A DNA stretch of 64,000 nt from Paludibacterium purpuratum (lineage in GTDB: Bacteria; Pseudomonadota; Gammaproteobacteria; Burkholderiales; Chromobacteriaceae). The stretch lies in the NCBI RefSeq assembly GCF_004363805.1, contig NZ_SNZP01000007.1:62001-126000 (forward strand), in the 5' to 3' direction. The notes beneath the pieces are model-generated. The model worked only from the letters and a program-made list of their open reading frames with translations, ran no database searches and had not been told where the DNA came from. The stretch's first letter is position 1. Every line of letters begins with the position of its first letter. Shown piece after piece: positions 17,670-26,225 of this stretch. The position numbers were made by a program, and so were the translations under genes.

Positions 17670-18578
17670 ATGAAGAATCGCAGCATCACCGTGCAAGGCA
17701 CTAGCGTCGGCATCGTCTCGCGGAATGAACAGGACTACATTTCGTTGACCGATATGGTGAGGCATTTTGAGGGCGGCGGTGCATTAATCGAGCAATGGCT
17801 GAAGAACAAGGATACGGTGCTGTTCTTGGGTGTGTGGGAACAGCTAAGCAATCCCGACTTCAATTCCCTCGAATTCGAGGGAATTGGCCGCGAGTCCGGG
17901 CGCAATAGCTTCTACCTGTCAGTCAAGAAATGGATAGAGGCCACCGGTGCCATCGGTTTGCATGCCAAGGTCGGACGCTATGGCGGCACGTATGCTCACC
18001 GCGATATTGCCTTTGAATTTGGCTCCTGGCTCAGTCCGGAATTCAAGCTGTATCTGATCAAGGAATTCCAGCGTCTCAAGGATGAAGAGGCGAGGGCAGC
18101 CTCGCTGGAGTGGAGCTTTCAACGCACGTTGGCCAAAGTCAACTACCGTATCCACACTGACGCCATTCAGGAGCAGCTTATTCCTCGGCAGCTTACCCCA
18201 GCGCAAACGGCACAGGTTTATGCCAGCGAAGCGGACTTGCTCAATGTCGCGCTATTTGGGTTGACTGCCGCGCAATGGCGGCAGGCCCATCCCGAGCAGA
18301 CCGGCAACATGCGTGACAGTGCCGCGCTAGAGCAACTGGTTGTGTTGTCCAATTTGGAAAGCCTCAATGCGGTGCTGATTCATCAAGGGCTACCGCCACC
18401 ATCCCGCCTAATGCAGCTAAATGGTGTTGCTATCAAGCAAATGTGCTCCCTGGTTGAGCTATCGACGATCAAGCAGTTGAACCTACCCACGGAACTCTCT
18501 CTTTCTCAAGCGAAGTCACGAGCCGATCTGGCGTGCCCAAGTGATGATGGGCCGCATGATGGCATTTCCCCTGTTTGA
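17670..18578 (+). CDS. KilA-N domain-containing protein
   Basis: The 302-residue protein starts at the ATG at 17670 (MKNRSITVQGTSVGIV); an upstream in-frame extension to 17625 looks less natural. Residues 1-140 match the KilA-N DNA-binding domain found in phage and mobile proteins: DYISLTDMVRHFEGG, IEQWLKNKDTVLFLGVWEQLSNPDFN, and IGLHAKVGRYGGTYAHRDIAFEFGSWLSPEFKLYLIKEFQRL. The C-terminal half is helical and unassigned. There is no phage neighbour, so this is an isolated accessory gene. Its targets are unknown. Confidence 0.85.
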   Translation: MKNRSITVQGTSVGIVSRNEQDYISLTDMVRHFEGGGALIEQWLKNKDTVLFLGVWEQLSNPDFNSLEFEGIGRESGRNSFYLSVKKWIEATGAIGLHAKVGRYGGTYAHRDIAFEFGSWLSPEFKLYLIKEFQRLKDEEARAASLEWSFQRTLAKVNYRIHTDAIQEQLIPRQLTPAQTAQVYASEADLLNVALFGLTAAQWRQAHPEQTGNMRDSAALEQLVVLSNLESLNAVLIHQGLPPPSRLMQLNGVAIKQMCSLVELSTIKQLNLPTELSLSQAKSRADLACPSDDGPHDGISPV

Positions 18579-18611
18579 GGGGCGCCCCCTATGCGCGGGT
18601 TTTCGGGTGGC

Positions 18612-19991
18612 TTACACCGCACCTTCGGTCGGCGGCAGCGGGAAGCGCACATGAAAGCAACAGCCGCGTCCGTCCAGCCCATCGCCGAGCGCGACCGTGC
18701 CGCGCAGCCGATGCGCGGCCTGGCGCACGATGGCCAGCCCCAGGCCGGAGCCCGGGCTGTCGTGGCCCGCGCCGCGATGAAAGCGCTCGAATACCCGCGT
18801 GCGGTCGGCGGGCGCGATGCCGGGGCCGTCGTCCCAGACTTCCAGTTCCACCCATTGACGCAGCACGCCAAGGCGCACCTCGATGCGGCCGCCCGCCGGC
18901 ACATAGGCCAAGGCGTTATGCAGCAGGTTTTGTACGATGGAATGGAAGGCCGCCGGCTCGATGTTCAGCGGAAACTGTTCCGGGCCGTCGAACGACACCT
19001 CCTGGTGTTTTGCCAGCGCTTGCGGCAGGGCGCTGGCCATTTCGTCGCGCACCATGGTGGCCAGGTCGCAGCGCTGCGGCCGTATCGGCCGCTGGTCGTC
19101 CAGTCGCGCCATTTCCAATAGTTTGTCGATCAACGCCGTGGCGCGCGCCACCGCATGGCGCATGCGCGCGCCCGCGTCGCCGTTGTCGCGGGCGCTGTTG
19201 CTGCTTAGTACATGCGCTTCGGCGGCAATGACCGCGATCGGCGTGCGCAGCTCGTGCGCCGCATCTTGAACGAAGGCCCGTTCACGCTCGATTTTTAATT
19301 TGAGCTGTGCCAATAGCCGGTCGAGCGCCTCGGTCAGCGGGATCAATTCGGCGTGGCGGGCATTGAACGCCAGTGGGGACAGGTCGTCCGGCTGCCGGGC
19401 GGCGATCAGGCGCGACAGGCGTTGCAAGGGCTGCAGGCCGCCCCATACCGCCAGGTAGAGCGCCAGCAGAATGATGGCGCAGGCCAGTAGCACTTGCTGC
19501 CAGATATCCTTGCTGGTTTGGACGAATACCCAAAGTGCGCGAAACGTGGGGCTGGCCAAAATCATGACCCAGCCGGGGCCGCGGGTTTGCAGGACGTGAT
19601 AGTCGAGTTCGCCGAGGCGCACCTTCTCGATGACGTTATCGCGCGGTCGGAGCGGCAACTGTCCGGTCTTGTGCGAGCGAAACAGCAGTGTGCCGTCAGC
19701 GGCGTACAGTAATACCAGGTAGGGGTCGGTCACATTGCTGGCGCGGTATTGCTCGTTGATGATGTCGGACACCGCCCGGGTTTCGGCGATCTGATGCGCG
19801 CGATCGTCGATGGGGCGCAGCATCATGGCAATGTGCCGGGAGGTGTCGCGCAGATCCTTGTCTGTCTCTAGGTTGAGCTGGATGTATTCCCAGACCACCA
19901 GCGCCAGCCAAACCAACATGAAACCGGAGAAGACCGCCAGCACCACGCGGCGCAGCAGGCTGGGTTGTAGCAGGTGTTGTAGTTCTTTCAT
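18612..19991 (-). CDS. Sensor histidine kinase, QseC-like
   Basis: The 459-residue membrane kinase has a first transmembrane helix at about residues 15-37, a periplasmic domain of about 125 residues, a second helix at about 165-187, then a linker and the kinase core. The H-box reads FVQDAAHELRTPIAVIAAEAH, the N-box NLLHNALAYVP, the G1 box VWDDGPGIAP and the G2 box GSGLGLAIVRQ. It overlaps the upstream response regulator by four bases (ATGA), so the two are translationally coupled. The divergent MipA/OmpV gene is the likely target. The signal is unknown. Confidence 0.9.
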   Translation of the reverse strand: MKELQHLLQPSLLRRVVLAVFSGFMLVWLALVVWEYIQLNLETDKDLRDTSRHIAMMLRPIDDRAHQIAETRAVSDIINEQYRASNVTDPYLVLLYAADGTLLFRSHKTGQLPLRPRDNVIEKVRLGELDYHVLQTRGPGWVMILASPTFRALWVFVQTSKDIWQQVLLACAIILLALYLAVWGGLQPLQRLSRLIAARQPDDLSPLAFNARHAELIPLTEALDRLLAQLKLKIERERAFVQDAAHELRTPIAVIAAEAHVLSSNSARDNGDAGARMRHAVARATALIDKLLEMARLDDQRPIRPQRCDLATMVRDEMASALPQALAKHQEVSFDGPEQFPLNIEPAAFHSIVQNLLHNALAYVPAGGRIEVRLGVLRQWVELEVWDDGPGIAPADRTRVFERFHRGAGHDSPGSGLGLAIVRQAAHRLRGTVALGDGLDGRGCCFHVRFPLPPTEGAV

Positions 19992-20644
19992 GATATGAGC
20001 ATGTAACCGACGCCGCGTACCGTGCGGATGCGCTCGGCGCCGATCTTGCGCCGCAGGTTGGACATATGCACCTCCAGCGCGCCGAAGTCGACTGGCTCTC
20101 CCAGCGGTTCCAGACGCTGCGCCAGCGCCGACTTGGCAACGATGCAGCCGGCTTCACGCGCCAGTTCCAACAGTAGATTGAATTCCCTTGGCGACAGGTC
20201 GAGCTCGTCGCCGCGCAGCAGCACTTGGTGGCTGCGCGGTTTGATTTGCAGCTCGCCCAGCGCCCAGATCTCGCTGGCCTGCTGCGCGTAGCGGCGCAAC
20301 ACGGCGCGGATGCGCGAAATCAGTTCCGGCATGGCGAAGGGTTTGAGGATGAAATCGTCGGCGCCGCCATCGAGCCCGGCTAGGCGGTCTTCTAGTGCCG
20401 AGCGCGCGGTGATGACGATCACCGGGGTAGCGATACCGGCCTTGCGCCAGCGGGCGAGCAGTGTCAGCCCGTCGCCATCGGGTAACGTCAAATCGAGCAG
20501 CACGCAGTCGTGCTCGATCTCGGCCGGCACCTGCGGCGCATCTTGCGCGCTGCGTCGCCATTCGCTGCTGATGCCTTCCACTTTCAATGCCTGTTGCAAG
20601 GCGAAGCCGAGATCCAGATCGTCCTCGATGAGCAAAATATGCAT
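19988..20644 (-). CDS. OmpR-family response regulator, QseB-like
   Basis: The 218-residue regulator starts at the ATG at 20642-20644 (MHILLIEDDLDLGF), with AAGGA about ten bases upstream; the frame is open further upstream but that part is not family-like. The receiver domain shows the acidic pair at Glu7-Asp8, the phospho-acceptor in CVLLDLTLPDGDGL near residue 51 and the conserved Lys in DDFILKPFAMPEL. The C-terminal winged helix ends LRRKIGAERIRTVRGVGYML, typical of OmpR/PhoB. It pairs with the overlapping histidine kinase and probably binds the region between itself and 20846. Confidence 0.92.
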   Translation of the reverse strand: MHILLIEDDLDLGFALQQALKVEGISSEWRRSAQDAPQVPAEIEHDCVLLDLTLPDGDGLTLLARWRKAGIATPVIVITARSALEDRLAGLDGGADDFILKPFAMPELISRIRAVLRRYAQQASEIWALGELQIKPRSHQVLLRGDELDLSPREFNLLLELAREAGCIVAKSALAQRLEPLGEPVDFGALEVHMSNLRRKIGAERIRTVRGVGYMLIS

Positions 20645-20845
20645 GACTAGCCGTCCTTCATGACGTGTCGTTATTTGGCCGGATGGTTTATGCGCCAATG
20701 AACCGTTAGCCGAATGGTAGCGCAAAGCCGGCGCCACGCCATCGGGGGCGAGGGCGGTGTTAAGCCGATGAAAAGGTTGCCATACCGATAATCGCTGTCA
20801 GACCGGAGGGCGTGTGCCCGTCCGGTACCGACAGGAGAAAAATAG

Positions 20846-21676
20846 ATGCATTACCCCCTTGCGCTCATCTTGAGCGGTCTGAGTACGATCGCGTTGGCCG
20901 CGGCGCCGGCCGGTCTGGTGGCTGTGCCGAGTAGTGGCGAGCAACGCCCCGACGCAAAGTCGCCCGATGCCGTCCAACCTGACTGGACCGTCTCGGCCGG
21001 CGCCGGCGTGGGTTGGCTGCCGGAAGTGATGGGTGGGCGCTACTACCGCGCGCAATGGCAGGGTCAGTTAAGCGTGGTACACCGCAGCGGTTGGTTCTTG
21101 GATAGCGAAGAAGGGCTCGGGAAACGCTGGCAGCTCACCCCTGCCTGGTCGGTGGCGCTGTTGCTGGCCGCCAGCGATAAGCGCGCCCAGAGTAGCCGAA
21201 TCGACCGTAATACCACGCTGGATGGCATGGGCGATATCGGGCAGGCGGCCCAGGCGGGGGTGGCGCTGGGCTTCGAGCAAGGTAACTGGCATGTCAAAGC
21301 CAAATACTTGAGCAGCCTGAAGCACGATCAGAAGGGGCAGCAACTGTCGCTGGGCGTCGACTATACGGTGTGGCGCCGGTCCGCGGCGGTGTTGACGCTC
21401 AATAGCGGTCTGTCGGCCGGCGATGGCGACACCATGCAGCGTTGGTTTGGCGTGTCGGCCGAGCAGGCGGCACGCACCAGCTTCGCCGCATATCGGGCGA
21501 GCGGTGGCTTGAGTCAAGGGCTGCTGGGCGCCACGCTGACGGTGCCGCTCGACAAGCACTGGCAGTTCGAAGGTCGCGCCGCCTATGTGCGCATGCTGGG
21601 AGACAGTGCCAACAGTCCGTTGGTCAAGCAGCGCGGCTACGGCGTATTGGGCGGCGCGATGCAGTACAGCTGGTGA
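20846..21676 (+). CDS. MipA/OmpV family outer-membrane protein
   Basis: The 276-residue protein has a signal peptide (MHYPLALILSGLSTIALA, cleavage near residue 19) and a beta-barrel-like mature part with alternating hydrophobic strands ending in aromatic YSW. The segment WFGVSAEQAARTSFAAYRASGGLSQ is characteristic of MipA/OmpV proteins. AGGAG precedes the ATG. The family forms small outer-membrane channels or scaffolds that are often controlled by an adjacent two-component system, as here where a QseBC-like pair is divergent. Two decayed relatives of its N-terminus lie at 15761 and 17502. Confidence 0.85.
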   Translation: MHYPLALILSGLSTIALAAAPAGLVAVPSSGEQRPDAKSPDAVQPDWTVSAGAGVGWLPEVMGGRYYRAQWQGQLSVVHRSGWFLDSEEGLGKRWQLTPAWSVALLLAASDKRAQSSRIDRNTTLDGMGDIGQAAQAGVALGFEQGNWHVKAKYLSSLKHDQKGQQLSLGVDYTVWRRSAAVLTLNSGLSAGDGDTMQRWFGVSAEQAARTSFAAYRASGGLSQGLLGATLTVPLDKHWQFEGRAAYVRMLGDSANSPLVKQRGYGVLGGAMQYSW

Positions 21677-21695
21677 TCGGAGGTTCAAAAAGAAG

Positions 21696-21730
21696 AGGCC
21701 CCGCACGTGGCGGGGCCTTTCTCTTTTCTT
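21696..21730 (+). terminator. Rho-independent terminator after mipA-like gene
   Basis: AGGCCCCGC pairs with GCGGGGCCT around a 5-base loop and is followed by TTCTCTTTTCTT. It lies 20 bases after the stop and is a good intrinsic terminator. Confidence 0.85.
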
Positions 21731-21766
21731 GACTGCTGTCCTGGTAAAGTCGGATGAGACTTTGAT

Positions 21767-21888
21767 GTAGTATTGCTACGTGCAATGACGGCGTCAATAC
21801 GTGTTTTGCTTTAAATTAATTGGATCGTAAGGACTTTTGATCCATATCAGCTTTTTGGTGTGTGTTGATATTCATGTAGCAAAACTAC
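21767..21888. repeat. Inverted pair of GTAG-N5-CTAC elements
   Basis: GTAGTATTGCTAC (21767-21779) and GTAGCAAAACTAC (21876-21888) are themselves near-palindromic, and one is the reverse complement of the other at 12 of 13 positions. They lie in the AT-rich gap between two convergent genes. Their role is unknown. Confidence 0.4.
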
Positions 21889-21903
21889 GTATTGGCAGTT
21901 CAT

Positions 21904-22515
21904 TCAACGCTTGGCCGAAGCCATGGCGGCACCGAAAAAGATGAAGGTGGCCGCCGCGCCTTTGTTGAGCAATCTGCCGCCGCGCTCGGAGGTCAACCAG
22001 TCGCGGGCGCGCTTGGCGCACAGGGCGTAGCCGCAATGAATAACGATCACCAGCGAGCTGTAAGTCAGCACCAGGGCGGCGAACTGCGGCACATAGGCGC
22101 GCTCGGTACTGATGAATTGCGGGAAGACCGACAGGAAGAAAAAAATCGCCTTGGGGTTGGTCAACTGCAATGAAAGCCCTTCGACAAAGCGCTGGCGCAG
22201 CCCGGCCTCGTGGGTCGGTTTTGCATCGAAGCGATGCGGCGCTGCGCGCCAAAGTCGGATGCCGAGATAAAACAGGTAGGCGGCGCCAATCCACTTCATG
22301 ATACTGAATGCCAGCGCCGAAGCCGCCAGCAGGACCCCAAGACTAGTGGCCGAAATGGCGGCGACCGCCAACGCGCCAGCCGAAATGCCGAGAATGCCGC
22401 CGAAGGTGCCGCGCAGACCGTAGCGCAAGGCATTGCTCAACGTCATCACTACGCCCGGGCCGGGACTGAATACTGTCGCGGTGGCCATGAGCAAAAACAG
22501 TAGGTACAGCTTCAT
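21904..22515 (-). CDS. LysE/RhtB family amino-acid exporter
   Basis: The 203-residue membrane protein has six hydrophobic segments and the family opening FSPGPGVVMTLSNALRYGLRG near residue 16, plus QLTNPKAIFFFLSVFPQF near residue 120. LysE/RhtB proteins export amino acids or small metabolites by proton antiport. CGGGAGAAGACG precedes the ATG. It stands alone, convergent with the mipA-like gene. The substrate cannot be told from sequence. Confidence 0.9.
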   Translation of the reverse strand: MKLYLLFLLMATATVFSPGPGVVMTLSNALRYGLRGTFGGILGISAGALAVAAISATSLGVLLAASALAFSIMKWIGAAYLFYLGIRLWRAAPHRFDAKPTHEAGLRQRFVEGLSLQLTNPKAIFFFLSVFPQFISTERAYVPQFAALVLTYSSLVIVIHCGYALCAKRARDWLTSERGGRLLNKGAAATFIFFGAAMASAKR

Positions 22516-22590
22516 CGTCTTCTCCCGGGAGCGATTGTGTTTTCATGAATATTCTATTTTTTTACCTTTATATCATAAAGTGGCTGTGAC

Positions 22591-23835
22591 TCACTTAGGC
22601 GTGGCTTCAGATTTGCCGCCGCAGTCCTTGATTGGCGGCGTGTAATGTTTGTCGATCACGACCGGCGCCGCGTAGGCCGAGTCCCATGTCTGGGCGTGCA
22701 GCCGGGCGATGCGTGCCGCCATGATGGGGCTCCTTAGAACGACTTCGATATTGCGCGAGTCGTCCAGATAGCCGCCGCGCCAGTTGCTGGTGCCGACCCA
22801 GGCGATCTGGCCGTCGATGGCCATGGTTTTGCTGTGAATGACGCGCGCGAAGGGGATGCAGCCCGACGACGCCGGCGGCAGCGTGACTATCCGTACTTCC
22901 ATGCCGGGCAACAGCGCCAGGCTTTTCAGATAATCGATGCCTGGCGCCTCGGCGTTCCAGTCCGACACCATCAGCTTGACCTTGACGCCGCGCGCCAGCG
23001 CCGCGCGGATGGCATTGTCGAATAGCGGGTAGTACCGGGGCGGCTTGTCGTAGGTCAGCGGCACATAATCCAACAGCTGAATGCGGATCTCCTGTTTTGC
23101 CTCGGCCATCAAGGCTGTCAGGCTGGACTCCGAATCGGCGACGCCGGGCGGATCCCAGGCATTGGGGCTCGCCAGCAAGCGTGCCGGTTGTTGCAAATCG
23201 ACAGGCGGTACGGTCGTGCGCAGCGGGGGGACGGGCTGACCGGCGGCGATCCGTTGCTCGGCACGCCAGTCCTGTTCGAAGATCGCCTGTAATTGCGCGG
23301 TCATTGTCGGTTCGTCGATCTTGAGGCCGGTTTCGTGTATGTGCTCCAGCGAGCGCCAGTCGAAATTCTGGCTGCCGACATAGGCGGTGCGGCCATCCAC
23401 CACGAAATACTTGGCGTGGATGATGCCGTTGCCGCTGACCTTGGCCCAATCCAGGGTGCGGTAATCGAGATTGGGGATTTGCCGCAATCGTGCGACGGTG
23501 GTGGGGTCGGTGGCGAAACGGCCTTTGGCCTCCATCAGAAAGCGGATTTTGACGCCGCGCCGACCGGCGGCATCCAAGCGGTCGATCACCGTGTCGAGCC
23601 GACTGCCCGCTTTGCTCGCCACGTAGAATTCGTTCAACACGATTTCACGCTGGGCGCTGTCGATCATCTCGCGCCATACCGTCGCCGGGTCGCGCAAGTC
23701 CGGGGTGTCGAGTCCCGCGCCGGCCGGCGCGGTATGGACCAGCTCGAAGCCGGGAATGGCGAAATCGGCATGGGCAAAGGGCGCCGCCAGGGCGAGCAAC
23801 AGGCGCAACGCCGCGCGGCATAGCTGTCGGGACAT
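22591..23835 (-). CDS. Secreted phospholipase D-like protein with two HKD motifs
   Basis: The 414-residue protein has a signal peptide (cleavage near AHA-DF, residue 23) and two catalytic HKD motifs: His140-x-Lys142-x4-Asp147 with GSxN at 154-157, and His334-x-Lys336-x4-Asp341 with GTSN at 348-351. Both motifs look intact, so the pair can form one active site. Relatives include periplasmic or secreted phospholipase D and cardiolipin-synthase-like enzymes acting on phosphodiester bonds. A Cys326/Cys408 pair might form a disulfide. It stands between a solute-binding protein and a LysE exporter, all on the minus strand with gaps; an operon is not clear. It may be an exported lipase or nuclease. 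Confidence 0.85.
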   Translation of the reverse strand: MSRQLCRAALRLLLALAAPFAHADFAIPGFELVHTAPAGAGLDTPDLRDPATVWREMIDSAQREIVLNEFYVASKAGSRLDTVIDRLDAAGRRGVKIRFLMEAKGRFATDPTTVARLRQIPNLDYRTLDWAKVSGNGIIHAKYFVVDGRTAYVGSQNFDWRSLEHIHETGLKIDEPTMTAQLQAIFEQDWRAEQRIAAGQPVPPLRTTVPPVDLQQPARLLASPNAWDPPGVADSESSLTALMAEAKQEIRIQLLDYVPLTYDKPPRYYPLFDNAIRAALARGVKVKLMVSDWNAEAPGIDYLKSLALLPGMEVRIVTLPPASSGCIPFARVIHSKTMAIDGQIAWVGTSNWRGGYLDDSRNIEVVLRSPIMAARIARLHAQTWDSAYAAPVVIDKHYTPPIKDCGGKSEATPK

Positions 23836-23892
23836 CGTGGACTCCGGCGAAAAACCTAGAGCGTAGCAGCGATTTATGACACCTGGGAGTGC

Positions 23893-24711
23893 TCAGGGGT
23901 TCAGCATGCCGGTGGCTTCGTCCGGGGCGACATATTTCTCGACGATGCGTCGCAATGTGCCGTCGGCACGCATGGCTTGCAAAGCGGCGGCCACGCGGGT
24001 CGCCAGCGCTTCGTTCACCGTGGCGCGCGCCAGCATGACGTTGAGCGACGGGTAGGGGGCGTTGCCGTTCCAGTCCTCGATGCGGTATTGCGCCAGCTCT
24101 TCGCGGCTGAGCTGCCGGCGGTAGACTTCGGCGGACGTGATGATGACCTGAACCCGGTTGGCGCGCAGCAAGGTATACAACTGGTCCGTGTCGGCCGCCT
24201 CCATGACCCGCCCTTGGCCTCGCATGCGCGTCACCAGATCGTCATAGAGCGCCGTGCCCAAATGCCAACTGGTGCCCGCGCCCAACAACCATTTGGGGTT
24301 GTCGACAAAAGCGGCCATGCCGGGAGGCGGGCCGCCTTTGCGCACCAGGGCGACATTGTGTTCGCGCAGATAGGGGGTCAACCAGGCGATGCGGGCGCGA
24401 TCTTCGGTGACGAACTTGTGCATCGCCATGTCGATTTCACCCAACGCCACCAAGCGCATGATGCGTACCACGGATTCGACCCGGATCTGCGGCCGGCAGT
24501 GTAGCCGTCGCGCCAGTTCGTTGGCGATCTCCAGATCGATGCCGGTCATTTGATGGCGCGCGTCGATGAAAAAATAACTGCCGTACTCGTCGAGCGCGAT
24601 ACGCAACACCGGCTGGCATGCCGGTTGCGCGGCTGCTTGCCCGGTCCCTGCCAGCAGTCCAGCGGCCAGCAGGGTGGCGATTAGGTACGACAAGCGACGA
24701 CTGATCGACAT
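23893..24711 (-). CDS. Periplasmic solute-binding protein, family 3 (amino-acid type)
   Basis: The 272-residue protein has a signal peptide (MSISRRLSYLIATLLAAGLLAG, cleavage near GQAAAQ). The two-lobed family 3 fold shows LRIALDEYGSYFFIDARHQMTGIDLEIANELARRL near residue 37 and the second-lobe LGAGTSWHLGTALYDDL and ALATRVAAALQAMRADGTLRRIVEKY. No ABC permease or ATPase is adjacent, so it may serve a distant transporter or act as a sensor component. The ligand is not evident; polar amino acids are the commonest for this family. Confidence 0.85.
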   Translation of the reverse strand: MSISRRLSYLIATLLAAGLLAGTGQAAAQPACQPVLRIALDEYGSYFFIDARHQMTGIDLEIANELARRLHCRPQIRVESVVRIMRLVALGEIDMAMHKFVTEDRARIAWLTPYLREHNVALVRKGGPPPGMAAFVDNPKWLLGAGTSWHLGTALYDDLVTRMRGQGRVMEAADTDQLYTLLRANRVQVIITSAEVYRRQLSREELAQYRIEDWNGNAPYPSLNVMLARATVNEALATRVAAALQAMRADGTLRRIVEKYVAPDEATGMLNP

Positions 24712-25007
24712 GGCGGCACCGTTCGGGAAGCGTCTGTTTCGATATTAGACGGTTACGCGGGGGATTTTGGGTCGTGGGCGGAGAAATCTGTCATGCGCGC
24801 AGGCGGCGGCTTCAGCGCCGAGTGCGCCGCTGATGTGCGATGGCGAGCGGTGAGGGGGCTTCGAGGGGGCGTTCGTCGTGTTGCCGCAGCCGGCCTGAAG
24901 TTCTGCCGATGCCGAACGGTCTCGGTCGATAAAAAGCGGACGTTGGCGCGCTATCGCTCAACGTCCGCTCGATGGAAGCGCGGCGCCGAAAACGCGCCGC
25001 TCGGGTC
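24712..25007. other. Gene-free stretch with a terminator
   Basis: No convincing gene lies here; apparent reading frames are shadows. The only clear element is the minus-strand terminator at 24931-24970. The region upstream of 24711 should contain the promoter of the solute-binding protein. Confidence 0.5.
24931..24970 (-). terminator. Rho-independent terminator of the TPR gene
   Basis: On the minus strand AGCGGACGTTG pairs perfectly with CAACGTCCGCT over a 13-base loop and is followed by TTTTTATC. It lies about 40 bases after the stop of the TPR protein gene. Confidence 0.85.
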
Positions 25008-25880
25008 TTACCAGCTATTGTTGCTGTCGTCGCTGCCGCCCGCCGAGCTATCGTCCCAGCTGTCGCCGCCGCCGGCAGCCGAGCCGTCGTCCCAGCTGTT
25101 GTCGTCATTGCCCATATCGATGGGCTGCTGTTCCAGTTGCTGCTCGGCGTAGTTCGATTCGCTGTCGTCGACCGGCTGCTGATAGGCCGCTTGTTCGTGC
25201 AGCGGCGCTTCGCGGTACCCCTCGCCCTCGCGCCGCTCGTCGAGCGCGCGCTCCAGCATCATGCCGGCGGCCACGCCACCCAATCCTGCCGCCACCGTGG
25301 AGCCGACACCCGAGCCATAACCGCCGCCCGTGGTGTTGTTGATGATGGTGGTGCCGCCATTGCCGCCGCCGTAGCCCGGGCCGTTGCCGTAAGTCGGACC
25401 GTTGGCATAGCCTTGCGCACCGCCGGCCGGATAGCCCGGCGCGGTCGTGATCACAGTGGGACGACGCGCGAACATGCGGCTGATGAAGTAGGCGATCATC
25501 ACCAGGATCAACACGCCGACCAAAATGGACATCATGCCGATGCCGTGTTGTGCCGGCGCCGGTTGTGCCGGTACCACGACCGTGGATTGCGTCTGGCTGG
25601 TTTTTTGAGCGGGGTGGTGAACGGCGACGTCCAGGTAGGCTTCGAACTTGCCGAATTTTTCCGGCGCGGTGAAGGTGATCTTCGGATCCAGCTGCTTGGC
25701 CGCGGCGACTTCCTGCTGCGCTTGCTTGAACTGGTTCTGGTGCGCGAGCACCTCGGCGTGGATGTAATGGGCCTTGGCACTGTTCGGGTGCTTCTGGAGA
25801 ACCTGCTGGATGAGGTTTTCCGCGCGGGCGTAATCGCCTTGTTGCACGGCGGTCTGAATCTGTTGTTGTTCTGCGTTCAT
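25008..25880 (-). CDS. TPR-containing membrane protein with low-complexity tail
   Basis: The 290-residue protein begins with tetratricopeptide-like helices (residues 1-70: QTAVQQGDYARAENLIQQVL, then HPNSAKAHYIHAEVLAHQNQFKQAQQEV). A proline-rich linker and one transmembrane helix follow near residues 115-135 (MMSILVGVLILVMIAYFI). The rest is a Gly/Tyr-rich segment, a short conserved patch (VAAGLGGVAAGMMLERALDERR) and an acidic Ser/Asp/Trp tail ending NNSW. This layout occurs in widespread uncharacterised proteobacterial proteins. It has its own terminator and seems monocistronic. Function is unknown; protein interaction at the membrane is likely. Confidence 0.8.
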   Translation of the reverse strand: MNAEQQQIQTAVQQGDYARAENLIQQVLQKHPNSAKAHYIHAEVLAHQNQFKQAQQEVAAAKQLDPKITFTAPEKFGKFEAYLDVAVHHPAQKTSQTQSTVVVPAQPAPAQHGIGMMSILVGVLILVMIAYFISRMFARRPTVITTAPGYPAGGAQGYANGPTYGNGPGYGGGNGGTTIINNTTGGGYGSGVGSTVAAGLGGVAAGMMLERALDERREGEGYREAPLHEQAAYQQPVDDSESNYAEQQLEQQPIDMGNDDNSWDDGSAAGGGDSWDDSSAGGSDDSNNSW

Positions 25881-26225
25881 GAATACTCTTCTCGCTATAG
25901 GTGCCGCTCTGCGGCTTGTACTTTAGTCGGGCGAAGGCGGTGGACGTGCGAATCATCGATTCGCCGAGCGGAAACCGGGCTCGCACGCTCGCCTTCGGCA
26001 CGCCACGGCGGATATTAATACGACAAAAGTATAATGTCTCGAATTTCATAATTTATTAATGTGAATCGACCCTCGAAGCGTTCGGGACGAGGACGGTCAG
26101 GCCACGAGATCCCTGTTCGGAATATTTGTGTTGTTATAAGTAACCGAATATTTATACTGCATACAGTAATGAGTTAGTCGTATCGCAGCACCAACCTCTG
26201 ACAGCCGGGCAACTTGGAGACCGAT
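25881..26225. other. Divergent intergenic region, TPR gene / FIST gene
   Basis: This 345-base AT-rich gap should hold both promoters. Direct repeats of GAATATTT occur at 26120-26127 and 26146-26153, the second next to TATACT, a plausible -10 for the FIST operon. No FNR or other named operator was recognised. Confidence 0.4.
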
